Of a stretch of DNA of 64,000 bases, positions 16,562-26,026 are shown one piece after another. The stretch lies in assembly GCF_016888135.1 (NCBI RefSeq), contig NZ_JACSWB010000157.1:62001-126000 (forward strand). Direction: 5' to 3'. This DNA comes from Leptolyngbya sp. CCY15150. Its GTDB lineage: Bacteria; Cyanobacteriota; Cyanobacteriia; RECH01. A program made the position numbers and the translations under genes. The notes beneath the pieces were generated by a model. That model searched no databases. It was not told the origin of the DNA and saw only the letters and a list, made by a program, of their open reading frames with translations. The stretch's first letter is position 1. Each line of letters starts with the position of its first letter.

Positions 16562-17587
16562 CTACCGCACCAGATCCACTGAACTCATCCAATCCGGTTG
16601 ATAGGTTTGGATGGCTTTCATGTATTGAGCCCGCTCAAACTCGCTAGGGTTGGGACACCGTAGCTGGCTCATGCTGCCTCGCAGTTGCTGTACTGATTCA
16701 TAATCATGCTCTTGGAGCCAAGTCTGCAACTCTTGTTCGATATTCTTCAAATGTCCGATGCCGTGGCGGAGCAGAACGCTGACCAGTTGGGTGACCGTTG
16801 CACCGGCCATGAGCATTCGTACCACATCTTGTCCTTTATGAATGCCGCTGGTGGCGGCAAAGTCTACGGGGATGCGTCCGTAGAGCAGCGCAATCCAGCG
16901 CATGGGTAGGCGCATATCTTGGGGGGTGCTGAGCAGTACGTGGGGACGCACTTCTAGGTCTTCGATATCGATATCGGGTTGATAAAAGCGGTTGAACAAC
17001 ACCAGACCATCGGTACCCGCCTCATACAGTTGGTGGGCCATGGAGGCCATGTTGCTGAAATAGGGGCTGAGCTTCACCGCCACGGGGATTTGCACCACTG
17101 ACTTGACAGCTTTGAGGATGTCGAGGTATTGCTGCTCAATATCGGCGGCGCTGGTGTGGAGATCGGTGGGAATGGCGTAGATGTTGATTTCCAGGGCATC
17201 GGCTCCGGCCGCTTGGATCTGGCGGGCATAGTCTGTCCAGCCGCCTAGGGTAGAGCCGTTGAGGCTGGCGATGATGGGAATATCGACCATGTCTTTGGCG
17301 GCGCGGATGTGGTCGAGGTAGATGTCAGTGCCCACGTGGAACAGGTCGGGTTCGGGGAAGTAGGTGAGGGCTTCGGCGAAGCTTTCGGTGCCGTATTCCA
17401 AATGATGGTGGAGTTCTAGGCGATCGCTCCGTAGCTGTTCTTCAAAGAGTGAGTGGAGAACAACGGCAGCAGCGCCAGCATCTTCCATCTGCCGCAGGTG
17501 CTGGATGTCTTCGGTGAGGGGGGCGGCAGCGCCTACTACCAAGGGCGATCGCAGCTCTAAGCCTAGGTAGGTTGTAGTCAAGTCCAT
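16562..17587 (-). CDS. Dihydroorotate-dehydrogenase-like flavoprotein
   Basis: This is a 341-residue TIM-barrel flavoprotein related to dihydroorotate dehydrogenase and the C-terminal part of dihydropyrimidine dehydrogenase. Visible features are SPLVVGAAAPLTED, IASLNGSTLGGW, ALEINIYAIP, VAVKLSPYFSN and FAATSGIHKGQDV, which build the FMN and substrate site. AGGAGA lies 8 nt before the ATG. It begins 68 nt after nifJ and ends 54 nt before pfkA. This partner of nifJ recurs in cyanobacteria from memory. The context suggests ferredoxin-linked redox chemistry rather than pyrimidine synthesis, but the substrate is unknown. Confidence 0.86.
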   Translation of the reverse strand: MDLTTTYLGLELRSPLVVGAAAPLTEDIQHLRQMEDAGAAAVVLHSLFEEQLRSDRLELHHHLEYGTESFAEALTYFPEPDLFHVGTDIYLDHIRAAKDMVDIPIIASLNGSTLGGWTDYARQIQAAGADALEINIYAIPTDLHTSAADIEQQYLDILKAVKSVVQIPVAVKLSPYFSNMASMAHQLYEAGTDGLVLFNRFYQPDIDIEDLEVRPHVLLSTPQDMRLPMRWIALLYGRIPVDFAATSGIHKGQDVVRMLMAGATVTQLVSVLLRHGIGHLKNIEQELQTWLQEHDYESVQQLRGSMSQLRCPNPSEFERAQYMKAIQTYQPDWMSSVDLVR

Positions 17588-17655
17588 AATCGTGTCTCCT
17601 GCTTGGACGGTCTGACAAAGTGGGCTAGGTGCTGGTTGGCACCTAGCCGGTGAGG

Positions 17656-20600
17656 CTATGGGGCTGTGGGCTCCGAGGGAGGGCTGGTTTGCCCGTTCAT
17701 CTGCCGTTCTGCCATGGATTGGTAGAGATGCCAGCGGGTGTTGACGTCGCCTTGGGCAGCTTTCAGGAGGCGTTTGGCATCATCAGGTTTGGTGCGGGTC
17801 AGCATCTTGAAGCGATTTTCGCGGTACATGGACTGTTCCACGGTGGCCTTGGGCGATCGCGAGTCTAGCTGTAGGGGATTTTGTCCAGCATCGGCGCGGC
17901 GTGGGTCGTAGCGGTAGAGCAACCAGCGCCCAGAATCCACCAGGGCCTTTTGCTGCTGCATGCCTTCGGTCATGTTGATGCCATGGGCGATGCAGTGGGA
18001 GTAGCAGATGATCAGCGAGGGGCCGTCGTAGGCTTCGGCTTCCAGGAACACCCGCAGGGTATGTTCATCCCTGGCTCCCATGGCGACGCTAGCCACATAG
18101 GCGTTGCCGTAGGTCATGGCCATGAGACCGAGGTCTTTCTTGGGAGCCGGTTTACCGCCGGCAGCAAATTTGGCCACGGCTGCCCGAGGCGTGGCTTTGG
18201 ACATTTGTCCGCCGGTGTTGGAATAGACTTCGGTGTCGAGCACCAGGATATTGACATTGCGACCGCTAGCCAGGACGTGATCTAAGCCGCCGTAGCCGAT
18301 GTCGTAGGCCCAGCCGTCGCCGCCGATGATCCAGACGCTTTTCTTCACCAGGTAGTCGGCCAGGGACTGGAGATTCAGCAACTTGGCCCGGAGCTGGACG
18401 GTGGTTTGGGTGGTGGACTCTACCGATGAGCCACCGCTGACGTTCACCGGCACCCGGCCGCCATGGTCGCCAATTTGGGCCAGCCAAGCGGCGATCGCCT
18501 CCTTCACTTGGGCTACTTGCTGCCGCTGTTCGGCAATATCGGCTTCGTCCCGTTGGGAATTGTTGAGAATTGCCGTGGCTAGATCAACGGCGATGGGCGA
18601 ATCTTGCAGGTCAATGGCGAGGTCGTGGAGCAATTCCCGAGCATACTGGGCTTGCTTATCGACGGAGACCCGGAAGCCGAGGCCAAATTCCGCGTTATCT
18701 TCAAACAGCGAGTTTGACCAAGCGGGGCCACGACCCTCGGCATTGTGCGTCCAAGGCGTTGTCGGTAAGTTACCGCCGTAGATCGATGAACAGCCGGTGG
18801 CGTTGGCAACCAACATGCGATCGCCAAAGAGTTGCGTCGCCAGCTTAATGTAGGGAGTTTCACCACAGCCCGCACAGGCTCCGGAGAACTCAAACAGGGG
18901 CTCCTGCATCTGTTGCTGGGCGATCTTATGCAGGTTTAATGCTAAGCGATCGGGATTGGGAACCTTGAGGAAAAAGTCCCAGTTATCCCGCTCTTGCTCT
19001 CGCAGCGGTAATTGGGGAGCCATATTGATCGCTTTCTTGCGGGGCTCTGCCTTATTTTTGGCAGGGCAAACATCAACACAAAGAGCGCAGCCCGTACAGT
19101 CTTCCGTCGAGACCTGAATGGTAAACTTCAAATCCGACCAAGCTTTATCTTTGGCATCGATACTCTTAAAGGTTTCCGGTGCGTCGTCCAGCATTTGGGG
19201 CTCATACACCTTGGAGCGAATCACCGCATGGGGACAGACCATGACGCATTTGCCACACTGGACGCAAACATCTGGATCCCACACCGGCACCTCATGGCCC
19301 ACATTGCGCTTTTCCCACTGGGAGGTGCCGCTAGGATAGGTACCGTCTACGGGTAGGGCGCTCACCGGCAGGTCGTCGCCTTGGCGAGCCATCATCTGTC
19401 CCAACACATTGCGCACAAAGGCGGGAGCGGTATCGGGCACCCAGGAATGGGGCTCGGCAGCGGCATCAGGAATGGCACCCACCGGAATCTCGTAGAGATG
19501 TTCTAGGGTTTGATCGACGGCTTTGATGTTCATCTGCACCACTTCCTCACCCTTCTTGCCGTAGGTTTTGCGAATCGCTTTTTTGATTTGAGCGATCGCT
19601 TCTTCCCGAGGTAAGACACCGGAAAGGGCAAAGAAACAGACCTGCATGACGGTATTAATCCGTCCGCCCATGCCCGCCTCCCGAGCCACTTGCAGCGCAT
19701 TGATGCAGTAGGGTTTAACTTGCTTGGCGACAATAGCGTCTTGCAGCGATCGCGGCAGTCTTGCCCAGGTTTCTTCCGGATCGTAGATGCTGCTCACCAG
19801 GAAAGTTGCGCCGGGCTCTGCCTCTTTGAGTAAGTCAAATTTTTCGACAAATTCCCACTGGTGGCAGGCAATAAAGTTGGCGCTGGTAATCAGATAGGTG
19901 GAGTGAATAGGATCGGGGCCAAAACGCAGGTGGGATACGGTGACCGAGCCGGATTTTTTGGAGTCATAGACAAAATAACCCTGGGCATAGTTATCTGTTT
20001 CTTCGCCAATAATCTTAATCGAGTTCTTATTTGCGCCTACGGTGCCGTCGGAGCCTAAGCCATAGAAAATAGCCCGGACGACGTTATCAGGCTCGGTGGA
20101 GAAGCTGGGATCTACGTCCAAGGACGTCAGAGTGACATCGTCGATGATGCCCACTGTGAAGTGATTACGCGGTTCATCAACCGCTAAGGTATCCAAAACC
20201 GACCGCACCATGGCGGGGGTAAATTCCTTCGACGACAGTCCATAGCGACCGCCGACGACATGGATGGAGCGGTTTAGCTCTCGCACAGCGCACAGGACAT
20301 CAAGATACAGTGGTTCGCCAGCACTACCCGGTTCTTTGGTGCGATCGAGAACTGCCAGATGGGTGACTGTTGCTGGGAGGGCTGCAATGAAGTCCACCAT
20401 CTCAAAGGGGCGATAGAGCCGCACCTTGAGCACGCCCACCTTTTCCCCCTGGGCCACCAAGGCATCCACCGCTTCCTGAGCCGTTTCACAGCCCGATCCC
20501 ATGAGCACCACCACCCGATCGGCATCCGGTGCGCCGTAATACTCATAGAGTTGATACTGCCGGCCGGTGAGCGCGGCGAAATCATCCATCGCCTGTTGCA

Positions 20601-21330
20601 CAATGCTTGGACAGGCATTGTAGAACGTATTGACGGTTTCCCTAGCTTGGAAATATACATCAGGATTTTGGGCCGTGCCGCGAATGACAGGGCGATCGGG
20701 CGTGAGGGCCCGGTGGCGATGTTCAACAATCAGGGATTGGGGAATAAAGTCCACCAAGGTGTCATCCGCTAACAGCTCCACTTTTTGGATCTCGTGGGAG
20801 GTGCGGAAACCATCAAAGAAATGCAGGAACGGAATGCGCGATTCTAAACTGGCCCGGGTGGCGATCGCCGCCATATCCTGAGCTTCCTGCACCGAAGCAG
20901 AACAGAGCAATCCACAGCCCGTGGCCCGTGCCGCCATCACATCACTGTGATCCCCAAAGATCGATAGCCCCTGGGCCGCCAGCGATCGCGCCGCCACATG
21001 CAGCACCGCCGGGGTCAGCTCCCCGGCGATTTTATACAGGTTGGGCAACATCAACAGCAGACCTTGAGATGCGGTAAACGTGGTGGTGAGAGAGCCTGCT
21101 TGCAGTGCCCCATGCACCGCTCCGGCTGCCCCTGCTTCACTTTGCATCTCAACGACAGAGGGGACGGTGCCCCAAAGATTGGGCTGCTCTGCTGATGCCC
21201 AAGCATCCGACCACTCACCCATGGGCGAGGCCGGGGTAATGGGATAAATGGCGATCACTTCACTCAGGCGGTAGGCCACCCGAGCAACGGCTTCGTTGCC
21301 ATCAATGGTTGCAAATGTTCTCTCTGTCAT
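17656..21330 (-). CDS. nifJ: Pyruvate:ferredoxin (flavodoxin) oxidoreductase
   Basis: This 1224-residue homodimeric enzyme oxidises pyruvate and CoA to acetyl-CoA and CO2 and reduces ferredoxin or flavodoxin. The N-terminal pyrimidine-binding domains (EVIAIYPITPASPMGEW) precede a ferredoxin-like domain with two [4Fe-4S] motifs, CVQCGKCVMVCP (about 693) and CTGCALCVDVCP (about 750). The proximal cluster cysteines lie in CAGCGETPY and ATGCSSIYGG. The thiamine-diphosphate motif starts at GDGWAYDIGYGG (about 1007). It is full length. It starts the nifJ-flavoprotein-pfkA operon, 434 nt downstream of the hox operon. It supplies acetyl-CoA to AdhE. Confidence 0.97.
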   Translation of the reverse strand: MTERTFATIDGNEAVARVAYRLSEVIAIYPITPASPMGEWSDAWASAEQPNLWGTVPSVVEMQSEAGAAGAVHGALQAGSLTTTFTASQGLLLMLPNLYKIAGELTPAVLHVAARSLAAQGLSIFGDHSDVMAARATGCGLLCSASVQEAQDMAAIATRASLESRIPFLHFFDGFRTSHEIQKVELLADDTLVDFIPQSLIVEHRHRALTPDRPVIRGTAQNPDVYFQARETVNTFYNACPSIVQQAMDDFAALTGRQYQLYEYYGAPDADRVVVLMGSGCETAQEAVDALVAQGEKVGVLKVRLYRPFEMVDFIAALPATVTHLAVLDRTKEPGSAGEPLYLDVLCAVRELNRSIHVVGGRYGLSSKEFTPAMVRSVLDTLAVDEPRNHFTVGIIDDVTLTSLDVDPSFSTEPDNVVRAIFYGLGSDGTVGANKNSIKIIGEETDNYAQGYFVYDSKKSGSVTVSHLRFGPDPIHSTYLITSANFIACHQWEFVEKFDLLKEAEPGATFLVSSIYDPEETWARLPRSLQDAIVAKQVKPYCINALQVAREAGMGGRINTVMQVCFFALSGVLPREEAIAQIKKAIRKTYGKKGEEVVQMNIKAVDQTLEHLYEIPVGAIPDAAAEPHSWVPDTAPAFVRNVLGQMMARQGDDLPVSALPVDGTYPSGTSQWEKRNVGHEVPVWDPDVCVQCGKCVMVCPHAVIRSKVYEPQMLDDAPETFKSIDAKDKAWSDLKFTIQVSTEDCTGCALCVDVCPAKNKAEPRKKAINMAPQLPLREQERDNWDFFLKVPNPDRLALNLHKIAQQQMQEPLFEFSGACAGCGETPYIKLATQLFGDRMLVANATGCSSIYGGNLPTTPWTHNAEGRGPAWSNSLFEDNAEFGLGFRVSVDKQAQYARELLHDLAIDLQDSPIAVDLATAILNNSQRDEADIAEQRQQVAQVKEAIAAWLAQIGDHGGRVPVNVSGGSSVESTTQTTVQLRAKLLNLQSLADYLVKKSVWIIGGDGWAYDIGYGGLDHVLASGRNVNILVLDTEVYSNTGGQMSKATPRAAVAKFAAGGKPAPKKDLGLMAMTYGNAYVASVAMGARDEHTLRVFLEAEAYDGPSLIICYSHCIAHGINMTEGMQQQKALVDSGRWLLYRYDPRRADAGQNPLQLDSRSPKATVEQSMYRENRFKMLTRTKPDDAKRLLKAAQGDVNTRWHLYQSMAERQMNGQTSPPSEPTAP

Positions 21331-21764
21331 GGTTAAAGCCCTCTTAAAGACACCTGGGCCTTACAGAATAGAAATCGTGTAAGTACCAATCCAATCATCT
21401 TGATTTCTAGTAGCTTGCTGATGGTCGATCACTCCTTCGATCACTCATTTAGGAAAGATTGAATGAGGTTAAAGCTGTTAGATTGCTTGCCAGACTTTTG
21501 CAACGAGTCTGTTACTTTTGTCGAGGAAGACATGGTGTCTAACTAACTAAAACATTCAGGTTTCATCCTCTAGTGATATGGAATGAAGTTAACAGTTTGC
21601 TACCTTGGATTAGTTCCCATACCTCTATACTACCCCCATAAAACCTATCAAGAGTAGCCTTACAATTTTCTTCAGATTACCTCAGCGATCGCCCTTAAAT
21701 CTCAACAATTAGGATTGTTTTATAACAATTTGCTACATTGTTTTCAGAATTGGCCCCTAGCTTC
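21331..21764. other. Spacer between hoxW and nifJ
   Basis: This 434-nt AT-rich spacer separates two operons read in the same direction and should hold the end of the hox transcript and the nifJ promoter. AACAAT-TAGG-ATTGTT near 21703-21718 is a small palindrome. No convincing terminator or promoter pair was identified. Confidence 0.45.
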
Positions 21765-22343
21765 CTAGAGTGATGCTTCAGTCTCGATAGAATGAGTTAC
21801 AAATTCAAGAAGTGTTGACATAGCTTGGGCGATCGCGGCTTGGGTGAGGGGGGAAACGGTAATGCCGATATCAAAGGTTTGGGTGGGTATGAGCAAACGA
21901 TAGGCGGTGGGCGTTGCGCCATAGAGCTGGCGGGCGAGGTCGAGGAGCAATCGCATATCGAGGTGATGTCCTAAGGTGGGTGCAGTTGCCTTAGCTACTA
22001 AGCGCTCTAATCTAGGTTGGGTCAGGAGTTCTCCGGGCATAGCCGCATCGACAAAGATCACGGTTTGAGCGTCAGCTATCTCGGCCGCGAGTTCGGGAAG
22101 CAGTTGATGCACCGAGAGCGATCGCACCCCTGTCCAGGCATGGGTGGCAATCTGATCCGCCATCTGCTCAGCGATGTAGTAGCCTGCGCCGTCATCCCCA
22201 CGCAGGGTGTTGCCGTAGCCGATGATGAGGATAGCGGTGGGTTTAAGATCCAAGGGGCGATCGCTCCTTACGTAGGTGGACTCTAATTCAACGAGGCTAC
22301 GTTTCTGGGTTTCGACGATGCTTAACCCTTGTCTGGTAAGCAT
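21765..22343 (-). CDS. hoxW: Hydrogenase maturation protease HoxW
   Basis: This 192-residue endopeptidase of the HycI/HyaD family cleaves the C-terminal tail of the hydrogenase large subunit after nickel insertion. The core motif GYGNTLRGDDGAG, the acidic FVDAA and HHLDMR provide the metal-contacting Asp and His residues expected of the family. An extra 35-residue N-terminal segment precedes the core, so a later start is possible, although no other ATG fits better. It is the last gene of the operon, 48 nt after the phosphatase gene. Its substrate should be HoxH, which has a 25-residue tail. Confidence 0.92.
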   Translation of the reverse strand: MLTRQGLSIVETQKRSLVELESTYVRSDRPLDLKPTAILIIGYGNTLRGDDGAGYYIAEQMADQIATHAWTGVRSLSVHQLLPELAAEIADAQTVIFVDAAMPGELLTQPRLERLVAKATAPTLGHHLDMRLLLDLARQLYGATPTAYRLLIPTQTFDIGITVSPLTQAAIAQAMSTLLEFVTHSIETEASL

Positions 22344-22391
22344 CAGAGCATTGATCGACGTCGAAATTTGCCAATCGATACGTGTTCCCCT

Positions 22392-23558
22392 TTAGCAATA
22401 GTCAATAGAGACTTCCTTTTGATGCTGACGCAGAAATTGCACCAAGTCTTCAATGAGACTACGGCGAATGGAAATGTTTTTAGGCAGAAGCGGATTTTGA
22501 TAGAATTCATTAATTTGTTGACCTACCAAAAATAGAATTGAATCCGCCTGCAGGATTTCCCGCGCTAATAAATAGGCTCCATTATTATCAAACTTAAGTC
22601 GGGTGATATCACAGTGACAGGCTTTGATGTATTCGGTAGCCTTAGAAAGGGTTAAAATACCTTCTGTGACCAAATCAATACAGCTTAGAAGACCAATGGG
22701 CGGCAGCTCTTTACGAATGGTAGATAAGTCCATGTCGATGGTTTCGCCCAGATAGGTGGCGACGATATTTCCGGTGGTGCCACCACAAATCACCTTGCGT
22801 CCCTCAAAGCTGAGCAAGCGGTTAACGTAGTCTTCATCGCGCTCTTCGTCGAGGGGTGGGCCGGTGAAGATCATCAGGGGATTGCGGCGACGGACATAGA
22901 TGCCGACAAAGGATGCATCATCGCCGATTTCCCCTTGATAAAGAGAGTAGGTTTTTTCAATGACGTCGTGGACAATGGTGCGGGCGGTGCGCGGCTTTTG
23001 GTCTAGCACCTGTTCGATATGAGTGGTGATATTATCCCAACCCCAGCCAAAGTTGAGCGCTACGCCCATACCGGCATAAAGCACGCCGTCACTGATGGCT
23101 CCCAGAAAATCACCTCGCTCTAGGGTGCCTTCAGATAGAGAAATTTTGCGCCCTAGGATTTCCTCCATGTGGGTTTTGAGTTCCATGCGCCGGCCGTTGC
23201 GGATGTAGATGACGGCAGGATTATCAAAGTTGATGACGGTAAAGCTGTTGGTTTCGCAGTTGACCTGGATGATGGTAAAGGTTGAGTAGGCAATATTTCT
23301 TACCTGGCAAATGGGTAAGGTGGCGATAATAGTTTTCAGCACCTCCTCCAACGGCACCTCCGCTGTCAACATAGTCAACAGGATTTCCGTCGTCAGGGTA
23401 GCCAGAATATTGGCCTTGACACCGCTTCCCAGTCCATCAGACAGCACAATCGTGGCGGCTTTATCAGTTTTTAGAAACTTCACCTTGTCGCCACATAGCT
23501 CTTCGCCTTTCTTGTTCAGGCTGAAGGGATAGATATCGAGGAAGTTATCAACGGTCAT
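22392..23558 (-). CDS. SpoIIE/PP2C-type serine phosphatase in the hox operon
   Basis: This 388-residue cytoplasmic protein has a PP2C/SpoIIE catalytic domain in residues 1-222. Metal-binding acidic residues are visible in LSDGLGSG (Asp41), AISDGV (Asp157) and GEIGDDASF (Asp213-Asp214). A C-terminal region of about 160 residues (GRKVICGGTTGNIVATYLG onward) is not a catalytic element I recognise from general PP2C enzymes. It begins 25 nt after the PAS gene. From memory, similar SpoIIE proteins accompany sensory [FeFe] hydrogenases in anaerobic Firmicutes. I infer a role in signalling hydrogen or redox state. Its phosphoprotein substrate is unknown. Confidence 0.85.
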   Translation of the reverse strand: MTVDNFLDIYPFSLNKKGEELCGDKVKFLKTDKAATIVLSDGLGSGVKANILATLTTEILLTMLTAEVPLEEVLKTIIATLPICQVRNIAYSTFTIIQVNCETNSFTVINFDNPAVIYIRNGRRMELKTHMEEILGRKISLSEGTLERGDFLGAISDGVLYAGMGVALNFGWGWDNITTHIEQVLDQKPRTARTIVHDVIEKTYSLYQGEIGDDASFVGIYVRRRNPLMIFTGPPLDEERDEDYVNRLLSFEGRKVICGGTTGNIVATYLGETIDMDLSTIRKELPPIGLLSCIDLVTEGILTLSKATEYIKACHCDITRLKFDNNGAYLLAREILQADSILFLVGQQINEFYQNPLLPKNISIRRSLIEDLVQFLRQHQKEVSIDYC

Positions 23559-23583
23559 GTCCTATCCTATTGTGCGATCGCCC

Positions 23584-24090
23584 CTAAAGAACCTCTTTTT
23601 CCAGCATCTGAATAATTTTCAGCAGACTCACCTTTGTTTCCGCTGTGGTTTCTCCCAGTAATCCAGCAATTTCCTGCACCACCTTCATTTGATGATCAAC
23701 GACTTCATTAACTTTGCGAATCGTATCTCGCTTCAGCTTTTGCAACTCGCGCCGCTGGCTTAGTTCGTGGCTGAAATCTACCATAATGCAGGCGATCACC
23801 CCTTCTTCCTCAATGGAAAAGACCATCTGCTTCACAAATAGATTATAGGAAGGATATTCCCGAGTCTGACGTACAACCCTATCCTTGTCCCAGGCTTGCT
23901 GAAAATCGTCCATGCTATCTAGGATGGTGGAGGCAGGCTGTCCGATGATGTCGTCGCCATTGACCTGGAACATGGTGCAGAAAGCAGGATTCACCAGTTT
24001 GACGTAGAAATTGGCGTCCACCACAATTAAACCGTTGGGATCATAGTCCCACAGCAGTCGCCAGAGATGATTGGAATGGGGGTCAGACAT
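23584..24090 (-). CDS. Stand-alone PAS-domain protein in the hox operon
   Basis: This is a 168-residue protein with a PAS fold in residues 8-108 (DPNGLIVVDANF, NPAFCTMFQV, DIIGQPAS) and a helical tail in 109-168 rich in charged heptads. The tail segment EIAGLLGETTAETK (about 140-153) recalls, from memory, the C-terminal PAS region of sensory [FeFe] hydrogenases in clostridia. There is no kinase, cyclase or DNA-binding domain, so it probably signals to a partner, most likely the phosphatase 25 nt downstream. The bound ligand, if any, is not identifiable. Confidence 0.85.
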   Translation of the reverse strand: MSDPHSNHLWRLLWDYDPNGLIVVDANFYVKLVNPAFCTMFQVNGDDIIGQPASTILDSMDDFQQAWDKDRVVRQTREYPSYNLFVKQMVFSIEEEGVIACIMVDFSHELSQRRELQKLKRDTIRKVNEVVDHQMKVVQEIAGLLGETTAETKVSLLKIIQMLEKEVL

Positions 24091-24196
24091 GATAGTCTCT
24101 GGTGGATAATTTTGAGGAATGGTACGTCATCAATCGAGTCAGCGTCTTTGGTTGGCAGCCCTTAACCCAACCCGCAGGTTAGGAAAGATATGAGAC

Positions 24197-24475
24197 CTAG
24201 GGCGATCGCGCCAGGGTTGCTTGAATTTCCGGTAGAATATCTTGGGTGAAGATGGTTTCTACGTTTTGAGGGCTAATATCGACAAAGCAGCGATCGCCCA
24301 GCTTCATGACGATACCGTGACTACAGGTTTCTAGACAAAAGGATCCTTTGAGTTCGACAACGTTTTCAAGCTCATGGGCTTGGATTAAGGACTGCAGCTT
24401 GGGTAAAACTTCATAGACCCCTAGCTGGTGACAGGCGGATCCCATGCAGAGAAATAAGTTTTCCTTGGTCATCAT
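24197..24475 (-). CDS. Thioredoxin-fold [2Fe-2S] ferredoxin
   Basis: This 92-residue protein carries a NuoE/HoxE-like [2Fe-2S] domain: Cys in LCMGSACHQLG (C-x4-C) and GSFCLETCSHG (C-x3-C). That cysteine spacing is the one for thioredoxin-like ferredoxins that pass electrons to NADH-linked hydrogenases. Two consecutive ATGs start the frame. GAGG lies 6 nt before the second (24472), which is probably used. It begins 58 nt downstream of hoxH and is followed by the PAS gene. It may hand electrons to the diaphorase or act as a redox sensor. Confidence 0.87.
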   Translation of the reverse strand: MMTKENLFLCMGSACHQLGVYEVLPKLQSLIQAHELENVVELKGSFCLETCSHGIVMKLGDRCFVDISPQNVETIFTQDILPEIQATLARSP

Positions 24476-24533
24476 TCACCTCGCTGTCTCCTAGGAGCTG
24501 CCGTTCGATCATAGAGCATGACATGAACATCAT

Positions 24534-25961
24534 CTAATCACGAAATACCTCCTGAATCACGTGACCATCGGAGCCCAGAAGCTGCACATGGAGGGGCATC
24601 TGTCCGGCAGCGTGGGTGGAGCAAGATAGACAGGGATCGAAGCAGCGGATGCCGGCTTCCACACGGTTGAGAAATCCTTCGGGAATATCTGAGTTATGAA
24701 TATAGTGTTTGGCAATTTGCGCCACGGTTTTATTCATAGCTAAGTTATTTTGACCGGTGGCAATAATCAGATTCACCTTTTGAATCAGACCATGTTCATC
24801 AACCTTGTAGTGGTGGAATAGAGTACCTCGGGGAGCTTCGCTGACGCCGATCGCTTCCAGCTCATTCACCCCACCCTCGGCACGAACACGGGTGGAGACA
24901 ATATCAGGATCGTTGACGAGATCTTGGATATGTTCCAAGCAGGCTAGGATTTCAATCAGGCGAGCATAGTGGTAGAGGAACGACGAGGTGGGTACGCCAC
25001 CGGCGCGATCGCGGAATTCTTTCAGTTCCTGGTCGGCTTTAGGGGTGCCGATGTAGCGGCAGACATTGAGCCGTGCTAGGGGCCCCACTCGATAGATGCC
25101 GGCGGGATAGCCCAAGGGTTTGTAATAGGGGAATTTTAGGTACGACCATTTTTCCACCGCTTCGCCAAGGAAGCTAGCGTAGTCATCTTCACTGAGACCA
25201 TCGGCAATAACGGAGCCGTTGCTATCGACAAAGCGTAGATGTCCACCGTAGTGATCCCACTTACCATCTTCGCCGACCAGTCCCATAAATAAGGAGGGAA
25301 ATTCGCCAAAAATGCCGATCTCATCCTTCAGTTGCTGATCGATCAAGGTTTTGAAGAGGTTCAGCGCGGTGGTGATTGTTTCAAAGGATTCTGGAAGGCG
25401 ATCGCGAATCCAGGTACGACCCTCTTCCGACAGGGGCGATCGCACCCCACCGGGTACCGCCCAAGCGGCATGGATTTTGCGTGCTCCCAGCAATTCAATA
25501 ATCGTTTGCCCAAACTGACGCAGACGAATGCCGGCCCGCGCTAGGTCTGGATCGGCAGCAATTAAACCAAAGACATTGCGCTTAGCTGGGTCGCTATCCC
25601 AACCCAGCAGAAAATCAGGACTGCTGAGGTGGAAAAAAGATAGGGCATGGGATTGGGTGATCTGAGCTAGGTTCATCATCCGCCGCAGCTTTTCCGCCGC
25701 CACGGGAATTTTCACGGCTAGGATCTTATCGCCGGTTTTGGCAGCAGCCAGTAAGTGGCTGACGGGACATATGCCGCAGATGCGCGCCGTAATGCCGGCC
25801 ATTTCTGTAAAGGGCCGTCCCTCACAGAACTTTTCAAACCCTCGATATTCCACCACGTGAAACCGAGCGTCATCCACTTCCCCCGCATCGTTGAGGAAAA
25901 TAGATATCTTGGCATGGCCCTCAATGCGAGTGACCGGATCAATGACAACTGTTTTGGACAT
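24534..25961 (-). CDS. hoxH: Bidirectional [NiFe]-hydrogenase large subunit HoxH
   Basis: This 475-residue subunit carries the NiFe(CN)2CO active site. The L1 motif [10 protein letters not shown] supplies Cys62 and Cys65. The C-terminal L2 motif DPCLSCSTH supplies Cys444 and Cys447. Cleavage after His450 would remove a 25-residue tail, the job expected of HoxW. GGGAGAGG stands just before the ATG. The whole hox cluster is in the order hoxE-F-U-Y-H, all on the minus strand. The complex reversibly couples hydrogen to NAD(P)H in the cytoplasm. Confidence 0.97.
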   Translation of the reverse strand: MSKTVVIDPVTRIEGHAKISIFLNDAGEVDDARFHVVEYRGFEKFCEGRPFTEMAGITARICGICPVSHLLAAAKTGDKILAVKIPVAAEKLRRMMNLAQITQSHALSFFHLSSPDFLLGWDSDPAKRNVFGLIAADPDLARAGIRLRQFGQTIIELLGARKIHAAWAVPGGVRSPLSEEGRTWIRDRLPESFETITTALNLFKTLIDQQLKDEIGIFGEFPSLFMGLVGEDGKWDHYGGHLRFVDSNGSVIADGLSEDDYASFLGEAVEKWSYLKFPYYKPLGYPAGIYRVGPLARLNVCRYIGTPKADQELKEFRDRAGGVPTSSFLYHYARLIEILACLEHIQDLVNDPDIVSTRVRAEGGVNELEAIGVSEAPRGTLFHHYKVDEHGLIQKVNLIIATGQNNLAMNKTVAQIAKHYIHNSDIPEGFLNRVEAGIRCFDPCLSCSTHAAGQMPLHVQLLGSDGHVIQEVFRD

Positions 25962-26026
25962 TCTTCCTCTCCCAATCTCTTTGTACGCGATCGACGTAAT
26001 CGACGCATCGCTTCGATATCGCAGTC

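Noticed and set aside
17881-21195. Several plus-strand open frames opposite nifJ
   Set aside because: They are shadows of the strongly coding nifJ frame on the other strand, with no family features.
22392-23558. Sporulation-specific SpoIIE
   Set aside because: It has no membrane part, and the setting is a hydrogenase operon in a cyanobacterium, so the sporulation role does not apply.
12141-26016. Shared GACGCATCGCTTCGA at 12161 and 26002
   Set aside because: Only 15 bp are shared and the flanking sequences differ, so a repeat element cannot be supported.
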